Assembly: GCA_022606425.2 (NCBI GenBank)
Contig: JAHDVF020000223.1
Location: 1,027,501 to 1,091,500, forward strand
Length of the DNA: 64,000 nt
Source: Lepidostoma basale
Taxonomy: Eukaryota > Arthropoda > Insecta > Trichoptera > Lepidostomatidae
Direction: 5' to 3'
Position numbers and translations under genes: made by a program. The notes below the pieces were generated by a model. The model was given only the letters and a program-made list of their open reading frames with translations. It did no database searches and was not told where the DNA came from. Positions 22,786 through 32,910 of this stretch are shown piece by piece; positions within the stretch are counted from its first letter, which is position 1, and each line of letters begins with the position of its first letter.

Positions 22786-23472
22786 TTAAACAATGCTTTT
22801 TTCGATGCACTGCATCGACCTGATAGCGAGTGCCGGAGAACCGTCACTCTTCCGGACAAATACCGTACCCCCCCTCGTCCAGGTGTAGCGAAACCCCCTC
22901 TCCTTGCATCTTAGACGCGCCGCAAGGTGCAATTTTTTATTACGCAAGGAGAGGTGCTCGTTGACGAAGATAGGCACGGATGTGCCCGGGATCCCCAGAT
23001 CTCCAGTCGATAGACCACGCCTCTTTCTAATTGTGGCAACAAGAGTGTCTTTAATCATCCTGCTCATAAACTTTACCACAATGGGTTTTGGTCGACCGGA
23101 TACTACAGACTTAGGAGCGACTCTCATAGCAAAGTCAATGTCCCGTGCCTCTAGACCAACGCCCAACTTTTTGGCAATGTTTAGCACCACGTCGACCAGG
23201 CACTCGTTTGCTCGTTCAGGAAGTCCAGTAATTTCAATGTTTGATTGGCGAGCACGCTGGTCACCATCGTCAGCCCTGCGCTCCAGCTCCTCAATTTTAT
23301 TAGAAAGAGCCGTCACGGCGCTTTCCAGCGTGTCAACCTTCTTCATTCTTCCATCGAGAGCAGTAATTTTCTTTTCGAACTCCTCAAAACGTCCGTCGAT
23401 GAACCCCAGGGACTGGCTAAAGGATAGCATCTCCTCCTTTATGGCTTTGATATCCGTCTTCATGGAGGACAT
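22786..23472 (-). CDS. LINE ORF1: coiled-coil RNA-binding protein, FP-like
   Basis: The 228-residue protein lies just upstream of ORF2 in the same direction. Residues of about 1-75 form a heptad-rich coiled coil (KKVDTLESAVTALSNKIEEL). Next comes RQSNIEITGLPERANE and ARDIDFAMRVAPK, an RRM-like segment, then a basic C-terminal part. This matches the layout of L1-type ORF1 proteins and of the FP-like domain that many lepidopteran LINEs carry. It should form trimers that coat the LINE RNA. The N-terminus may be shortened by 5' truncation of the element. I do not read it as a viral gene because of its position before ORF2. Confidence 0.8.
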   Translation of the reverse strand: MSSMKTDIKAIKEEMLSFSQSLGFIDGRFEEFEKKITALDGRMKKVDTLESAVTALSNKIEELERRADDGDQRARQSNIEITGLPERANECLVDVVLNIAKKLGVGLEARDIDFAMRVAPKSVVSGRPKPIVVKFMSRMIKDTLVATIRKRRGLSTGDLGIPGTSVPIFVNEHLSLRNKKLHLAARLRCKERGFRYTWTRGGTVFVRKSDGSPALAIRSMQCIEKSIV

Positions 23473-23504
23473 GCTTCTCAGTTCCGCTCTGATGGCACGT
23501 ATAT

Positions 23505-23690
23505 AAATGCGAGAAAGAATAAACCGCCAGACTGTTCATTCCTGACATACTTATCTCACCTCCTCTATATCCATACATCGTGTCACGCAAGCACGGCGAT
23601 TTATCTGACTTCTCACGTGTCAAATATTTAACATATTATTGATTTGACTGTCCCATGTTTTTCTCGGACTTTACAACTTTGACACATACT
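23505..23690 (-). mobile_element. TTAG-tailed LINE fragment beyond the 5' end of the intact LINE
   Basis: AATAAACCGCCAGACTG onward repeats the family consensus; overlaps in consensus position with 19325..19450, so the two are separate copies, not one split copy. Confidence 0.65.
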
Positions 23691-23704
23691 ATCTTAATTA
23701 AATT

Positions 23705-23840
23705 ATCTTCTTCTTCTTCTTCAAGTGCCCTGTCGGGTCCCCCCAACGTTGGCGATCACCTCGGCGAACCTGTCCCTGTCCTGCGCCGCTCGGAACAGCT
23801 CCTCAACACTTCAATGCGCTTTCACTATTTTGAGCCGGGA
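23705..23840 (-). mobile_element. LINE 3' end with GAAGAA tail
   Basis: CTTCTTCTTCTTCTTCAAG then CGGGTCCCCCCAACGTTGGC; reversed copy of the end at 11265. Confidence 0.65.
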
Positions 23841-24096
23841 GATCTTAATGATCCTTTAATTATATTGTTCATAACACATTTCATATTTATAAAATATTGA
23901 CGTATGTTTTCGAGAATTTTTGCCATACAAAGGCGAAGTATGTCACTCATATAATATTAATGAAATAATAATAATAAAACACACGTTTTCATGAATACTT
24001 TATATTTTATAAAAGACCTTTTAAATTTTTTAGAAACAATAAATAATACATGAAATTAAATTAGTATATATAAACAGTCCATTGTTTTGTCCGAAA

Positions 24097-24230
24097 AAAA
24101 AAACTTTGTTTTATGTACCACAATTGTATTTTTATTTTTTGCGACAGCTGTTTGATGTCAACATAGGTTGACGAAACAGTTGTCGTGAAAAATATAAATA
24201 CAATTGTGATACATAAAACAAAGTTTTTTT
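24097..24230. mobile_element. fold-back element, about 65-bp arms
   Basis: Left arm 24097..24162 (AAACTTTGTTTTATGTACCA... GATGTCAAC) is the imperfect inverse of 24167..24230 (GTTGACGAAACAGTTGTCG... CAAAGTTTTTTT), with 4 bases between. It is most likely a MITE; no target duplication could be fixed in the A/T-rich flanks. Confidence 0.7.
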
Positions 24231-25235
24231 AATTCAACGGTTTATAAAATATATTTACTTTGAATAATCATCAAGAAACAATAAGAGAAGTTGTATTAAT
24301 ATTTTACTATAAAAATGTTATAATTTTATATTATTCCAAATGGATGTGGAAATTTGACATTTATTAAATCGAAAGGGCTTCTTCCGTAAAGAAAATCCCG
24401 AGAACGGCGGGGGTACTTGAATATCACATGCATATAGGTAGGCAGAGGGTGCATACGGTTGAGTTGTGCTAGTAAGGTCAAATCACAATAATTTCAAATT
24501 AAAATATTCAACCGGTCCGTTCTGTGGGGCTGTGCTGTATGATCATATGAATAAAAATTGTTGTCTGCACGTTAGCACGCACATTCTCACGAAGTAATTG
24601 TATTTATATAATAATAATATTCAACTACATCTATACTTCGACATGTAAAAAAAAAACATATCCGAAATGACTTTTTAAAAATTCTACATCAGCTTAGGTA
24701 CATGTTCCCGATATATATATACCTGTCCTGTCGGCCACCACCAGTCCATTAAACGGGTATTAATACTCTTCCCGCAGACAGTGTGTTTATAATAAAAGTC
24801 GCACAGCGAACTATGCAGAGACTTAGACGGGGATTTTTTCAAACGATTCTCAATTCTCAGCGGAGAGTTATAATCAACGGCATTAAAGAAAATGTTAACA
24901 CGCCGCATATTATTTTTCAGTTCACATTTTCAACTGAGAATATGATGAAAATACATCCACTTAAAAATGCATTCGTGTCAATATCCGTAATCCCTATTTC
25001 ATCTTTATTTATTTTTAATTATTCACAACGCACATCTTTCACAGCCAAAAATAGATTAAAGATTAAACTGAAAAATATACATATACAAAATAGATTGAAT
25101 TTTAATTCAAATAATCAACTGTTTTTTCATCAATATAATGTCTCAAATTACAATGTTAAATTTAAATACGACTAAAACAAATTTTTTAAAGAATTAAAGC
25201 AGTGTTGTTTTTCCAGTTTATAATTTATTTTCTCG

Positions 25236-25340
25236 GCGTATTCAGAAGGTTTTACACCATCATCATAGGAAGAACGATATTACATAAACTTTATTCCATC
25301 CTCCCGATGATTTAAGTGTATAACCTTCGAAACATGTCGA
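25236..25340. repeat. inverted pair of hammerhead-like motifs, degenerate
   Basis: Minus-strand motif at 25236..25275 (GATGATGGTGTAAAACCTTC) faces a plus-strand motif at 25303..25339 (CGATGATTTAAG, AACCTTCGAAACATGTCGA). Both keep the GAAGG/CCTTC stem partly and are separated by GAAGAACGATAT. Confidence 0.6.
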
Positions 25341-25399
25341 GAAAAATAAACTCAAGTGTGAATAAAAAATATATTTTAGAATCAGATATTAAAGTTCAT

Positions 25400-25600
25400 G
25401 ACACAATGGAGGGGATGGTTGAGGGAACAAATAGTAGAGGGCGCCCCGGGCGAGAATATCTAAAAAGGAGTACGAAAACATGACAGCACCTCGTATGTTG
25501 AAGAGTTGAAGAGGGCTGCAGAAGCCCGAGGGCAGTGGAAAACGAACCTGAAGGCTTTGCTGCAAACCAATCCCTAGGATTGAAATTGTGATGGAGAATT
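25400..25600 (+). pseudogene. RTE-like LINE C-terminal remnant
   Basis: With frameshifts: MEGMVEGTNSRGRPGREYL, KEYENMTAPRM, KRAAEARGQWKTNLKALL. Same layout as the piece at 39110..39550. Confidence 0.55.
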
Positions 25601-25737
25601 CATAAAAAAAATCATTATGGAATTCCAGTGTTGACGCCATTAATTTATCAAAAATGATTATACAAATAGATCAATATAAAGATTTCCTCGTTATGAGAAA
25701 ATGAGTAATGAACAAAATAATGAAAAGATAGTTAAAT

Positions 25738-25900
25738 CAAATCAGATTATCATCTCAAAAGACATTACAAACATATCAAGCATCTATTGAGTACAGGTAA
25801 AATATTATATATACAATATAATACCAGGAACGCATGAGAGATGGTTCGAAATTCGGAATACAAGATAGTCTCTAAAGTCAAAAGTATTTGTCTTCTGAAA
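25738..25900 (-). mobile_element. GATTT-tailed LINE 3' end
   Basis: Starts AAATCAAATCAGATTATC and runs TAATACCAGGAACGCATGAG, the reversed 3' end of 1516..1746 type. Confidence 0.65.
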
Positions 25901-26085
25901 GAATTAATGACGACAGAATAGTGAAGAAGGTATATGTAAACAACGTGAACGAAGAAATAGAGAAAGACCGAAGAAAACATTGATGGAGTTAAATTTTTAC
26001 TGCTTGGTACTAATGTTAATTATAGTATTTTTTTTAAATAAAATAATAATACATTTTTAATATTATTTTGTTGAATCGCTCATTA

Positions 26086-26311
26086 CATCATTACAGCGCG
26101 AGTCAAATCGGTGTAAAGGATATAGCTATCATATTGATTCTCGTGACATGTGATAGGTAGCTTAGCTATCGTCATTTTTCTGTCACGTGAATTCTGCACC
26201 AGATCAAAGACAGTGTGACAATCACACTGCCATCGCCGGGAATCGAGCCCGGAACCTTCGGGGTGGCAGTCAAAGCACTTATCATTCGACCACGAAGGTC
26301 GTAATCTATGT
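26086..26311 (-). mobile_element. tRNA-derived SINE
   Basis: Reversed head GGGAATCGAGCCCGG and CGACCACGAAGGTCGT at its right end; body to TACATCATTACAGCGCGAG at the left. Confidence 0.8.
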
Positions 26312-26429
26312 AATATGTAATCTTTCATTATGTAATATTGTTATTTATTTACTCGTGATTTTTTTTATATCATGTATTTATACCGCGTTATCTTCGTGAT
26401 GCACGAGTCTTCAGAAGGCCGACGACTAC

Positions 26430-26560
26430 CAAAGAGATGGAGTGAAGGCTGGTCGTTTTCAACACAGGAAGAAAGTTGATATCCTGCATAAACAGATCGC
26501 AAGATCTACAACAAGCAGAAGAAGAGTGAATTATATCTTAGGAACCCAGGGAGTGGTATC
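26430..26560 (+). pseudogene. LINE C-terminal remnant
   Basis: GGCCGACGACTACCAAAGAG (RRLPKRWSEGW) to AGCAGAAGAAGAGTG, resembling the RGRPPK-W end at 63370..63490. Confidence 0.4.
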
Positions 26561-26574
26561 CATTTTGAAACGAC

Positions 26575-26770
26575 ATAATGTGGCAATTGACTTCCCGGCG
26601 GAATGTTCGCCGCCAAAAGTGCCCCTGCCCGCCGCTACTGCATTTTAAGTTTGTCTTTCGCTGTTTCGTGGAATAGGCCCGAATAACGCGATGTGAATAA
26701 CCGGTGTCGGGGGACCAACGCACTTACATAAGGATCTCTGCGGGAGGCTTCAGCCGATCTCGCTCTTGTG
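26575..26770. other. moderately GC-rich block
   Basis: Includes GGCGGAATGTTCGCCGCC and GTGCCCCTGCCCGCCGC. No gene recognised. Confidence 0.3.
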
Positions 26771-26811
26771 CCGTGTCAAAACGCTCGTTTATGTTTCGTC
26801 ATTTTATCTAA

Positions 26812-27358
26812 CTAACTAACCATCACGCCGTTTATCCGAATGGGTAGGCAGAAATAATGGAACGCCATATTTTTCTGTCGTGTCATGCACGTGCGTCATT
26901 TTCTCCAACTCCACGCGTGGCCGACATTTAATATTTGATTGATTTGCTCGTGCCACGTTTTCCTTGTTCTTCTTCTTACATCTTTAATGCAAACTATCCT
27001 TATGATTATTTCTTCATTCATTCCATGAGTCCTCACCATATTAAATGAACCTTTCATTTTTTTGTTCATAACGATTTCATTCGCACTGCATTTACTTTTT
27101 AAATTATTTGTTAAAAATGTGTAATAGTCACATAAATTTTCGTTAATTCTGCTCCATTTACTAGTGTATATAAACAGCAACGAGCTGAAATTTCGTCACA
27201 TTTGATAATGCCTTAGAAGGGCGAAACATGTCTAAAATATAATAAAACTTAGTAGAAAACTGACGTTTTCATTCCTATTAATTACTTTTTATATTTTCAT
27301 TCGTACTCTATCATACACGGATTTACCACACATTCATCTGAGATATCTAATTTCTACT
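26812..27358 (-). mobile_element. TTAG-tailed LINE interrupted by a Penelope-like segment
   Basis: Family consensus runs 26812..27103 and resumes at about 27293 with CATTCGTACTCTATCATAC, the part expected next; 27104..27292 is foreign. Confidence 0.65.
27104..27292 (+). repeat. Penelope-like terminal-repeat segment inside a LINE
   Basis: TTGATAATGCCTTAGAAGGG then CGAAACATGTC at 27201..27232, followed by AAACTTAGTAGAAAACTGACG and TTTTCATTCCTATTAATTA. The same unit recurs at 54455..54550 (+), 45640..45725 (+), 47680..47765 (+), 47635..47663 (-), 4967..4996 (-), 32560..32650 (-) and 33745..33830 (-). A GCCTT/AGGGC stem precedes GAAAC, but the CTGA core reads TTGA. Confidence 0.55.
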
Positions 27359-27560
27359 GGATTGATTTGATCGTGTCACGTTTTCCTTATTTTTTTTCTC
27401 AAGTTCTTATTCTATTTACATCGTTAATACAAACTATCCTTATGATTATTTCTTCATTCATTCATTCCATGTGTCCTCACCATATTAAATGAACCTTTCA
27501 TTATTTTGTTCATAATGCTTTCATTCGCACTGCATTCACTTCTTGCATTTGCATTATAAT
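27358..27560 (-). mobile_element. TTAG-tailed LINE internal fragment
   Basis: GATTGATTTGATCGTGTCAC through CGCACTGCATTCACTTC repeats the same consensus part already present at 26930..27090. Confidence 0.65.
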
Positions 27561-27654
27561 TATAATATAGTTCCGCGAATGGTTTTTAAGATCTCGCTCA
27601 ACATCCCGCGCATCTGTTAAAGAGTAATAAAGATTTAAAGCAAGTCGTAAAGTC

Positions 27655-27880
27655 GCAGAATCGATAAACCGGAGGAGATAAGAGATGTCCGCGATAGCCG
27701 CGCCGCGCGGCGGTGGTTTCCCGCTGGACCGTCCGAATCGGGAACAGTCCCCGGGTACCGCATCGGACAGAAACGCCAATACGATTTGTGAACCGTAGCA
27801 GAATGCCCCGTGCGACGAAAATGGGCAGGGAATTGGCAGGCAAGGCCCCGCGGACTGACGGGAGGGAGACGGCGACCGTC
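27655..27880. other. GC-rich block
   Basis: Contains GCCGCGCCGCGCGGCGGTGG and open frames on both strands that reflect base composition. No domain recognised. Confidence 0.35.
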
Positions 27881-28134
27881 ACAGTTGGCTGGGTAAATCA
27901 ATTAACAAGACAAGCAAAAGCACGACAAACTGCCCTGTTACATCTGATTAATAATTCGTTTAATTAACAGAACGGTTGTCACCTTATCCACGGCCGATCT
28001 CTATACAGACGCAATGCGCAGGATACGGGAAGAATTTGTTGCGATGATTTGCACTGATGTTGCAATGTTAAAAAGCATTGCTGTACATCGGAGTTTCCCA
28101 AAGTAAGTTCCACTGACGTTAATAAATACAGTTG

Positions 28135-28480
28135 AAATGAGATCTCCCAGACGAATGTGTGGAAAAATCTGTGTATGATAGTGTCTAATGAAAATAAAAA
28201 CAAAAAATAAAAATCTTCTAAGATTGATTTGCACACATAAAAAAAAATTATGAAGAAGAATGGTATAAAACATACAAGTTAATGCTGTAAACAGAACTAA
28301 AAAAAATAAGAAGACCGAGGAAAACGATGCAAGGTGAAATCAATAAGATCTTAAATATCGATCGACGTGCGTGCAAGACACATGTATGAATGTTGAGGAA
28401 GCGAGGGAAGTGTCAGAAAATAACAGTGTGACGGTCCATTATTTCTGCCTACTCTTTCGGAGAGACGACGTATTGATTAA
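28135..28480 (+). mobile_element. TTAG-tailed LINE fragment, decayed
   Basis: GAAATGAGATCTCCCAGACG start, CTCTTTCGGAGAGACGACGT end and TTAATTAGTTAG tail; several deletions. Confidence 0.65.
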
Positions 28481-28489
28481 TTAGTTAGG

Positions 28490-29125
28490 TAGATATCAAA
28501 ATACAATAAGAACTCCATTGAATTAACGTAGCTAGGTACGGTACTGAAACAAACTGACAACTTGTTTAAGTATTATACGGTTAAAACAAGACATTAACCA
28601 GAACGCAGCGAAGTTCTCGCCGACATTTTCTTATCTTATCAACTATCTGACGTTCAACATCGAACGGATACTTCTAACAAAGTACGCCGCTGCCCCCTAT
28701 CCATCGCCACTCTCATCCATCCAGGTCCAGTACTCTTATCCAGGTCCTGGTGCAGGTGAAAATTTACGGAATCTTGAGCGCGGTCTCCACTCCAAAACAA
28801 GTCGTCCTAATTCTATCCTCAAAGTCACCTTGGTTCGTTGTCGTATAAATTAATTTCCGATTTTGTCCTTCAAGGTTATTCTAAGAATCTGTCCATGGCG
28901 GACTGGGTTTTTGACGCTGACTTTCGCTGACATTTATGTAGATTCAATTATTATAGAAGACTGATTTGAACGTAAATAAGAGACGTAAATTTACTAGAAG
29001 AAGCAGTCGCGAGCGATGTCGATATCGGTGGGAATCGACCCGACACTTTCTCGTCGTTCCGCCCCCGCGTCCCGCAGTCAAAGGTGATGGCAAAGGCGAG
29101 TAATATCTCAGTATTCATCGTTAGC
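28490..29125. other. stretch without recognised genes
   Basis: Mixed composition with a pyrimidine-rich part at 28690..28760 (CCTATCCATCGCCACTCTC). Nothing coding seen. Confidence 0.4.
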
Positions 29126-29285
29126 AGAAACAAACTGATTGTTATTATGAAATGTGCGGAATTGTATTATTCATATATTTGTCGATTAATGCGGAACACA
29201 TACGAAGAAACAAACTGATTGTTATTATAAAATGTGCGGAATTGTATTATTAATATATTTGTCGATTAATGCGGAACACATACGA
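29126..29285 (+). repeat. 80-bp unit repeated twice in tandem
   Basis: 29126..29205 and 29206..29285 (AGAAACAAACTGATTGTTAT start) differ by about two bases. Recent duplication of single-copy sequence. Confidence 0.85.
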
Positions 29286-29404
29286 CACGAGTGTTCCCAT
29301 TTTTTTTTTAAATAAATTGCGCTCTACTTTATATTTTATACGAATAAACAAATTTTTGGACCCACGCTGGAGGATACTTACAGAATTAAAAGAAACATTG
29401 AACT

Positions 29405-29712
29405 TGAAGAACTAATTAACCAGGAAACATTAGTGAGATTCTGTAAGTCTCAACGCCTACGGTGGGCTGGCCATGTGGCAAGAATGCCAGAGGGTAGATC
29501 ACCACAAATTATATCCAGATGGGTGCCTCGCGAAAAGAGACCAAGAGGCAGACCGAGGAAAAGATGGGCGGATTGCGTGGAACAAGATTGGGAGAAAATG
29601 GAAGGAGCTGGGGAATGGAGAGAGATGGCCAGAGACAGAAGTCAGTGAAGGACCGTTGTGGAGGATGCCAAGTCCCACACCGGGATATAGCGCCGAGAAA
29701 TGAATGAATGAA
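29405..29712 (+). mobile_element. LINE 3' fragment with ATGA tail
   Basis: Frame 29433..29648 reads MRFCKSQRLRWAGHVARMPE, RGRPRKRWADCVEQDWEKM; ends AGCGCCGAGAAATGAATGAATGA. Same family as 5020..5340. Confidence 0.8.
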
Positions 29713-30330
29713 ATTAATAATACATATGATGACTTGCTAACAATGTTGTACAAATTCCACATAGTACCACAAAGGCTATGAATGGCTATATCAGTCAACA
29801 AAACAAAAATCGAACAATATGCAGACAACCTACAATACAAGATGTAAGCTGACTATTGATGATATACCTGTGGAGCAAGTAATGAGCTTCAGATATTTGG
29901 GAGTAGAGATCTGACTTTTATACCGAAGTACGAAATCAAGTCAATAAAGCCTCTGCCGTGTAAGGATGTCTGAAGAATCTGTTCTGAAAGAACAAGCACA
30001 TGCGTATTGACAGCAAGGTACGAATTTATTAAACATTTATAAAACATCTGAGATGAAGGTCCTAAGATCCATTACGTGAAAAACTCTCCAAGATCGTGTC
30101 CGTAAAGCAGACATAAGAAAAACTTGCGAAATAGAGGATATCGTTCGGTGGAGTAGATCCAGAAGAAAAAAATACTGGAGGGACCATGTGTCCAGAATGA
30201 ATAGTGACAGACTTGCATAAACAACCGCTTACGAAATCCCTTCCGGACACCGTCCACCTGGAAGATCACCTAAGAGATGAAGAGACATCTGGTCCTCAAC
30301 ATCATAAGATACATGATTTCTGTGTCACAT
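29713..30330 (+). pseudogene. decayed LINE reverse-transcriptase segment
   Basis: With several frameshifts the plus strand reads MAISVNKTKIEQYADN, CKLTIDDIPVEQVMSFRYLG, MKVLRSITKTLQDRVRKADI, CEIEDIVRWSRSRRKYWRDH and GHRPPGRSPKR: palm end to C-terminal tail of a non-LTR element. Related text occurs at 3560..4200 (-). Confidence 0.7.
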
Positions 30331-30596
30331 ATCATCAGATGAAGATCTTCTATTAAAAGAAGAAAAATAAGGTAATACATAAATGCATGAAAGAGTGAAA
30401 AAAAAAAGTATATAAAAGTTTTTTTGTTAAAACGAATGAAAACGATTTTTTTACGAAGTTTTGAAAATACACTTTTCACCATGCAAAGGGATTATGAAAT
30501 ATACATAATATCAACACGTGTCATTCTCATAAAAATAATATTTAGAAAACAGATCAATCGCATTAATTATATAAAACGTTGGTTTTTCACTTGTTG

Positions 30597-30680
30597 GTTT
30601 CATAGGTTTTATACCTTCATCGTTGGGAGAACGATATAAATCGTATCGTATCATATCGTTCTCCCGATTATGAAAATAAA
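30597..30680. repeat. inverted hammerhead-like pair, degenerate
   Basis: GGGAGAACGATAT (30625..30637) and its inverse at 30653..30665 flank a 15-base centre. The left side holds a minus-strand CGATGAAGGTATAAAACC motif; the right side is cut short after CCCGATTATGAA. Confidence 0.55.
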
Positions 30681-30926
30681 ACACATAAAAATCATTGGCA
30701 TAATACTACTAGGTAACACAATATTCTCTTTTCAAAGAAAATTACGTTCTTAGTATCAAGGTCACACTATTTCTATGCCGTTACCATGAGTACAATATTA
30801 TGGCATAAGAGAGCTTTGGGTGAATCTCAAAGATCTACGAAACTTCAAATATTTTTTGATAATCGGAATGTGTGATGTGGAATTCGGAATTAAACCACGG
30901 TAATTTTCACTTATGAGATTATTTTT

Positions 30927-31030
30927 CTCGGCATGTTTTACTTCCAATTTCGTCATCACCTTAATCAAACTCCGATACATATCATTCCCCCGATGATGAA
31001 GGTGTAAAACCTCTGAAACATCGTCGATAA
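30927..31030. repeat. inverted hammerhead-like pair, degenerate
   Basis: Plus-strand motif CGATGATGAAGGTGTAAAAC then CTCTGAAACATCGTCGA at 30990..31027; a diverged minus-strand partner with AAACATGCCGAG at 30927..30962. Confidence 0.55.
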
Positions 31031-31084
31031 AAATGTACTAAAAACTGGTTAAGTTACTAAATTACACAGTTATAAGTTTAACAA

Positions 31085-31800
31085 AACGACGACCTTCGTA
31101 GCAGAGTGGTAAGAGCTCCGAAAGCCATACCGAAGGTCCCGGGTTCGATTCCCGACGATGGCAGTGTGGTTGTCGCACTGTCTTTGGTCTGGTGAAATAT
31201 TCACGCGACAATAAAATAGCGACAAATTAGCAACCAATCACATGTTAAGAGAATCATCATATAGGGTGTTTTTTTAGAGGTATGGTTTTTAAACTGGCAA
31301 CATTGTTTTTACAGACTGTCAATTTGATAGTAAATAATTGATTTGTAGTCAGTACGTTTTGCCATTTCACCATGAATAGACTGACGTCAGAAAAACGCTT
31401 GCAAAATGTGCAAATTTATTTTGAAAATCATGGTTCGGTTCACCAAACTTTTCGTGCACTATGTCCATTTTACGGTCGACATAATCGTCCTTCCTAGCAA
31501 GTTATTCGGAAGACTATGGACCGTTTTCGCACCACGTAAACTCAAGTGTAATACGCATCCACAAAGACGACAATTGTCGAAAATTGAATTTCACGATCGC
31601 GCTTCATTCGAGCTAGCCGTGGCGCTCATATGCCCGAAATCATATTTAAACAATAATGGCATAAAAGTATCTATTAAATAAAGCCAATATCATAGACAGT
31701 AACATTATTTAAATTTAAAAAATATTAGGTTTAAAAAATGTATAAAGTAATTGGGTTCAAACGACCTGTTGTAAACAAAAAAAAAATAAGGAAAATATTA
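31085..31800 (+). mobile_element. tRNA-derived SINE split by a Tc1/mariner derivative
   Basis: Head and body at 31085..31260, element 31264..31715, then the 3' module (AATGTATAAAGTAATTGGG, ACGACCTGTTGTAAAC) at 31716..31775. Confidence 0.8.
31264..31715 (+). mobile_element. Tc1/mariner deletion derivative, copy B, nested in a SINE
   Basis: It begins GGGTGTTTTTTTAGAGG after TA and ends near 31715 where SINE sequence resumes (TTTAAAAAATGTATAAAGT). Frame 31406..31681 has NTHPQRRQLSKI and SYLNNNGIKVSIK. The right inverted repeat is missing. Confidence 0.8.
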
Positions 31801-32109
31801 GAACGAACTGCATCTTGCACAGGAGCGTGTAAGTATTATATATATTACAAATTACGAAGATAGTATATAATCGGATATTAATGTAGGCTAGGTAAAGATT
31901 TAATTTGTAATCTAATCTCATATTCCGCACACAAACGCGCGGGAACGTCGTAATTAAGTGTGAGTAACCAAGCCTTGAGACGTTGCTGCACTCTTATTGA
32001 GATATTAAAACTCTGTATTATTTCGGTGACCTTTCCCACCCGGTGCCATGGCAACCACCAGCTAGTAATAATTCCATATGAACTACATTATTTAATTTAT
32101 TGTTTCTTT

Positions 32110-32530
32110 CTCTAAGACGAATGTGTGGCAAATCTGTATATGATAGAGTGACAAATGCAAGTAAAAGAAGTGAATGTGGTGCGAATGAAAGTGTTATGAA
32201 CAAAATGGAGGAAGGAAAGGGTCATTAAGATGGTTTGGACACATGGAAAGAATGAGTGAAGACAGAATGGTATAGAGGGTATATGTAAACGGCGTGAACG
32301 GAGCTAGAAATAGAGGAAGGCCGAGGAAAACGTGGCAAGATCAAATCAATCAAATATTGAATGTCGGTCACGTGAGGAGTCGGAGAAATCGACGTGCGTG
32401 CATGACAAGGTGTATGAATGTAGAGGAAGCGAGAGAAGTATGTCAGGACAGAACAGTGTGGCGTTCCATTCTTTCTGCCTACCGCTCCGGGGAGACGGCG
32501 TGATGGTAAGTTAGTTAGTTAGTTAGTTTA
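32110..32530 (+). mobile_element. TTAG-tailed LINE fragment, well preserved
   Basis: Reads RNRGRPRKTWQDQIN, VGHVRSRRNRRACMTRC and SILSAYRSGETA, then TTAG repeats to 32527. Confidence 0.85.
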
Positions 32531-32559
32531 TTTCTTGAACAATGGTGTAAACTCCATAT

Positions 32560-32650
32560 TCAATAAGTAATACGAATGAAAATGTGTGTTTTCTATAAGT
32601 TTTATTTTATTATATTTTATGTGAATGACATGTTTCGCATGTCTAAAGGT
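32560..32650 (-). repeat. Penelope-like terminal-repeat segment
   Basis: AATACGAATGAAAATGTGTG ... GAATGACATGTTTCGC, reversed unit; a second reversed copy follows at 33745..33830. Confidence 0.5.
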
Positions 32651-32744
32651 TTATTCCGAATGAATACGTTTGTTTACTAGAAGTTTTATTATATGTTATG
32701 TTAACGGCTTGTTACGCCTGTCTAAAGCATTACCAAATTTTTAA

Positions 32745-32910
32745 ATTTATTCTCGCTATCCTCATACTAAATTCTAACAGGGAACCTATTCCACGCCAAC
32801 GGACTCGCAACGCTGAGAACATGATCGTAAAAACTTGCTTTATTAACTCTGACAGGAATCGCAATGATGTTCGAATTTGTTTACAATGGACGGAGTGAAC
32901 GTTGCCTTTC
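32745..32910 (-). pseudogene. CR1/L2-like LINE C-terminal remnant, decayed
   Basis: The minus strand gives LSVASPLAWNRF, aligning with the copy at 33845..34035 base by base around TTCCACGCCAACGGACTCGC. Confidence 0.5.

Larger units (their letters stand above)
19478..23504 (-). mobile_element. near-complete two-ORF LINE, jockey/CR1-like superfamily
   Basis: The element reads leftward: ORF1 (22786..23472), a 122-nt gap, ORF2 (19766..22663), a roughly 260-nt 3' UTR and a tail of about seven ATTT units on the plus strand (19478..19508, i.e. TAAA repeats). Both ORFs are uninterrupted, so the copy is young. The 5' end lies near 23504, where a piece of the TTAG-tailed LINE begins. The region before ORF1 is only about 30 nt, so the 5' UTR is probably truncated. 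A clear target duplication could not be fixed; flanks share only CGTAT. A truncated relative lies at 61435..61930. Confidence 0.88.

Noticed and set aside
22786..23472. Integrated viral FP-type gene
   Set aside because: It lies directly upstream of a reverse-transcriptase ORF in the same direction with LINE spacing. FP-like ORF1s are normal for lepidopteran LINEs.
24783..25175. A 130-codon plus-strand gene
   Set aside because: The product is Asn/Lys/Phe-rich as expected from AT-rich DNA, with no domain and no exon signals.
27510..27967. Several overlapping 84-94-codon frames
   Set aside because: They lie on both strands of one GC-rich block and share no recognisable protein feature.
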